A stretch of 64,000 nucleotides of DNA, taken from positions 124,001 through 188,000 of the forward strand of contig CAJXOF010000002.1 of assembly GCA_913057945.1 (NCBI GenBank), in the 5' to 3' direction. The DNA is from an uncultured Hyphomonadaceae bacterium. GTDB lineage: Bacteria > Pseudomonadota > Alphaproteobacteria > Caulobacterales > Hyphomonadaceae. A program made the position numbers and the translations under genes. Shown in pieces: positions 61,616-64,000 of this stretch. Each line of letters starts with the position of its first letter. The first letter of the stretch is position 1. The notes beneath the pieces were generated by a model. It searched no databases. It saw nothing but the letters and a program-made list of their open reading frames with translations, and had not been told where the DNA came from.

Positions 61616-62917
61616 TCAGGCAATCTTGCTGAGTCGCTCTGCGGCAGTCTCATCGGCGTCGCGCATGGTGAACCGCTTGGTGAACTCGGTGACGCGCGGC
61701 GCGATTTCGGTCTGGAAACGTCTGCCATTGAACACGCCATAATGACCCACGCCCGGCTGGATATAGTCGGTCTGCATGTCCTCTGGCACCTTTGAACAGA
61801 TGGTGTGCGCAGCCTGTGTCTGGCCGATGCCGGAAATGTCGTCCATCTCACCTTCAACGGTCATCAGCGCGACATCGCGGATCAGCTCAGGCTTGACCAG
61901 ATGCGTGCCGCGATACCGATAGATGCCGCGCGCCAGCTGGTGTTCCTGGAAAACACGCACGATGGTCTGCAGGTAGAATTCCTCGGTCAGGTCGAGCACT
62001 GACAGGTATTCATCATAGAATTCCCTGTGCTTGCCGACATTGTCACCATCACCCTCGACCAGATGGTTGAAGAAATTCCAGTGCGCATCGACATGGCGCG
62101 ACCAGTTCATATTCATGAAGGACGCAAGCTGGACAAAGCCTGGATAAACACGCCGGAACATGCCCGGATACGGGCCGGGCACTGTGTGGATCATGTTCTC
62201 TTCGAACCAGGACAGCGACTTTTCTTCAGACAACACATTCGGAATGGTCGGGCTGAGCCGTGTATCGATGGGCGAACCCATGAAGGTCATCGAGGCGGGA
62301 CGGGCCGGATCGTCTTCCTCGGCCATCATGGCAATTGCGGCAAGGACCGGGGGGCCCGGCTGGCAGACACCCAGCACATGCGCGCCGCCGCCGAGAAATT
62401 CCAGCATGGCGCGGATATGGTCGATGTAATCGTCCAGATCGAACCGGCCGAGCCAGACGGGTGCCATGCGGGCATCCTGCCAGTCGGTGATGTAGACGTC
62501 ATGGGTCGGCAGGAACGCTTCGACCGTTCCGCGCAACAGGGTTGCATAGTGACCGGAGAGGGGGGCGGCAATCAGAAGACGGGGTTGCGGACCCAGCTTG
62601 TCGGCATTGCGCGCCGCAGCCAGCGCTTCCGGGTCTTTCCGGAAGTGAACAAGATTGCACCAGGGGGAGCCCCAGGCCGCTACGGGCGTCACGTCCACCG
62701 GTGCGCTGTTAATGCGGACGGAGTCGATACGCCATTCGGGTTTGCCATAATAGCGGGTGGCGCTTTCAAACACATCCGCCATCGCGGTCAGCGACCGACC
62801 ATAATCGGTCTGGCCGAGCGGGTTCAGCGGAGAACTCAACGCGGCCCGGCTGGCCCGGGCGGCAATGCGCATTGGCGCCATTGCGGCACGATTGATTTCG
62901 ACAAGTGAATACAGCAT
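61616..62917 (-). CDS. phaZ: Intracellular polyhydroxyalkanoate depolymerase (PhaZ, cysteine type)
   Basis: A 433-residue cytosolic enzyme that mobilises PHA granules. The lipase-like box has a cysteine nucleophile, GVCQPGPPVLA (Cys185), as in PhaZ1 of Cupriavidus. The N-terminus (LYSLVEINRAAMAPMRIAA) and YDVYITDW-like THDVYITDWQDARMAP, then GVGHYGVFNGRRFQ near the end with the catalytic histidine, fit the family. There is no signal peptide. No phaC or phasin gene is nearby. Confidence 0.93.
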   Translation of the reverse strand: MLYSLVEINRAAMAPMRIAARASRAALSSPLNPLGQTDYGRSLTAMADVFESATRYYGKPEWRIDSVRINSAPVDVTPVAAWGSPWCNLVHFRKDPEALAAARNADKLGPQPRLLIAAPLSGHYATLLRGTVEAFLPTHDVYITDWQDARMAPVWLGRFDLDDYIDHIRAMLEFLGGGAHVLGVCQPGPPVLAAIAMMAEEDDPARPASMTFMGSPIDTRLSPTIPNVLSEEKSLSWFEENMIHTVPGPYPGMFRRVYPGFVQLASFMNMNWSRHVDAHWNFFNHLVEGDGDNVGKHREFYDEYLSVLDLTEEFYLQTIVRVFQEHQLARGIYRYRGTHLVKPELIRDVALMTVEGEMDDISGIGQTQAAHTICSKVPEDMQTDYIQPGVGHYGVFNGRRFQTEIAPRVTEFTKRFTMRDADETAAERLSKIA

Positions 62918-63105
62918 GAGTCACACGCCTTCCATGTTGCAGTGCAGCATATGTCTCTATCGGTACAAGGGCAAACAGATTCGCCACACAGGCGTGTGCC
63001 CAATCCGGCGTATGATGGTTTCAATCTTCGTGAAAATTGACCGAATTGGGCAAGCAGTCATTTAACCGGGACAGGGTAAATTCCTCCCATAATGGAGTGA
63101 CTGCC

Positions 63106-63489
63106 ATGTTCCTCAAATGCCAGCCTAATCCCCATCGCGGTGGACGCATGACGCGGGCGCTCGTTTATGAGCAGGCTCCGGGTCAGCGTTTTGCCATTGA
63201 TGCAGAAATCCTGCACAAGCAGCCGGAATTGCTGAGTGATTTTGGCCGGTTCATGCATGCGCGGTTCCGTATCCTGGATGCCTTGGCCTATTTCATCTGC
63301 CTTGCAGGGGTATTGGCGTCGCTTGCCTTCGTCTGGTGGATGTTCCTGCCGGGGATCGCGATCTGCACCATGATGCTGGCCGTCAATCGGAAGGCCGCTG
63401 GTGAAATCGCCCTGAAGGCCGCACGCAAGTCGGCTGACAATTTCCGCAAATTGCACGAAATGGGTTGTCTGTGGCTGGTCTTCGCCTGA
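63106..63489 (+). CDS. Small membrane protein of unknown function
   Basis: A 127-residue protein. A soluble N-terminal part (about 1-55, basic, ends FMHARFRILDALAY) is followed by one or two membrane segments (about 60-95, FICLAGVLASLAFVWWMF) and a basic helix (KAAGEIALKAARKSADNFRK). No family recognised. The ATG at 63106 is preferred; a TTG/GTG-type start further upstream at 63037 would add an uncharacteristic extension. Confidence 0.55.
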   Translation: MFLKCQPNPHRGGRMTRALVYEQAPGQRFAIDAEILHKQPELLSDFGRFMHARFRILDALAYFICLAGVLASLAFVWWMFLPGIAICTMMLAVNRKAAGEIALKAARKSADNFRKLHEMGCLWLVFA

Positions 63490-63495
63490 TCTGCC

Positions 63496-63912
63496 CTAGA
63501 TGCGGATCATGCCGAGTACGGCCGAGACGATCGCCACCAGAGTGAACATCAACGAAAAGCTGACTGACACGGCGCGCTGCCCTTTGCGGCTGGTGCGCTC
63601 GCCTTTGTGTTTCTTTCCCGGTGTCAGCATCCACCGGTTTGAGTAGAAGCCGAAGGCTGCCAGCAAGGCCGTCACCGCTGCAGCCCAGCTTGACGCGAGC
63701 AGGAAGAAGGCGCCCGAGGCCAGCATCATGCCGGCGATAGGCGTGGAGGTCTGCAACAGCAATTCCCGCACGTGCCGATCAGCCCGCGAGCCATCCAGCT
63801 TGTCGAAACTGCAATTGGGCGAGGCAATGGCGGCCACCCAGGATGAGCCGATGGCCATGGCCCCGGAGAGCAGGCCGAGATGTGTGGCGGTGGCGGCGAT
63901 TCCTTCGAACAT
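63496..63912 (-). CDS. Four-helix membrane protein of unknown function
   Basis: A 138-residue protein with about four hydrophobic segments (THLGLLSGAMAIGSSW, IAGMMLASGAFFLLASSWAAAVTALLAAFGF, VSFSLMFTLVAIVSAVLGM) and a basic loop (TPGKKHKGERTSRKGQRA) between the third and last. It resembles small uncharacterised alphaproteobacterial membrane proteins; no function is known. It is convergent with the preceding gene, 6 bp apart. The 88 bp after its start (63913-64000) contain no gene that I can support. Confidence 0.6.
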   Translation of the reverse strand: MFEGIAATATHLGLLSGAMAIGSSWVAAIASPNCSFDKLDGSRADRHVRELLLQTSTPIAGMMLASGAFFLLASSWAAAVTALLAAFGFYSNRWMLTPGKKHKGERTSRKGQRAVSVSFSLMFTLVAIVSAVLGMIRI

Positions 63913-64000
63913 GTTGGGAATATGCGCCGGATTCGCTGACCAGCCTAGAGAAAGCTGCGGGAGATAACGGACGCGATAATTTTTTCCTCGGCAGGAACCT

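Overview
The window is a dense, single-copy chromosomal stretch of an alphaproteobacterium, most likely of the Hyphomonadaceae/Caulobacterales type. This rests on family content: a hemC-hemD-mitofilin-hemY run, an SDHAF4-type DUF1674 protein, GapR (DUF2312), DUF2853, DUF2312/L36 variants usual for this class, an envC-ctpA-yibQ-rppH run, ExoD, and a cysteine-type intracellular PHA depolymerase. Base composition looks uniformly GC-rich. I see no rRNA, transposase, integrase, phage gene or CRISPR array. There are two tRNAs: Thr(CGT) and Leu(CAA).

Layout. 0-6 kb: a cut-off outer-membrane lipoprotein, htpX-rsmB, a DUF1674 protein, an acyl-CoA dehydrogenase and a DUF885 lipoprotein. 6-10.5 kb: hemC-hemD-mitofilin (Mic60-like)-hemY, then tRNA-Thr. 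10.6-14 kb: thpR, DUF2853, a Bax-inhibitor-1 protein, a GNAT enzyme and a secreted peroxiredoxin. 14-21.4 kb: an M28 peptidase, a HEPN-like small protein, an EnvC-like factor, CtpA, YibQ, RppH and an alpha/beta hydrolase. 21.4-29.2 kb: folE, cysS, an IscU-like scaffold, yidD, thrS, an O-antigen-ligase-like protein and a glycosyltransferase. 29-34 kb: a cupin, gloB, a methyltransferase, PII, DUF983, tyrC, DUF2164 and an exported MsrB.

33.9-38.8 kb (minus strand) is a tightly overlapped four-gene envelope proteolysis operon. It encodes an S8 subtilase lipoprotein, a membrane-anchored protein whose end resembles a free-standing subtilase propeptide, a small lipoprotein, and an M23 peptidase lipoprotein with a very acidic linker. 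39-49 kb is mixed: an MFS carrier, a lytic transglycosylase, rpmJ, a HAD enzyme, a TPR protein, a hydrolase, gapR, two SDRs, an EamA transporter, dsbB, exoD and tRNA-Leu.

49.6-55.8 kb is the most system-like region. A YaiO-type TPR/beta-barrel protein, a HEAT-repeat membrane protein, a processive GT2 synthase and a CheY-like regulator run on the plus strand. They face a membrane-anchored GATase-like/NodB deacetylase fusion. Together they look like a synthase-dependent exopolysaccharide assembly and export locus that I cannot match to a named system. 55.8-61.6 kb is a zinc-homeostasis locus: a Zrg-like DUF2796/ABC/DUF3299 set diverges from a ZIP transporter and a HupE/UreJ protein across a Zur-box-like dyad. 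The window ends with a PHA depolymerase and two small membrane proteins.
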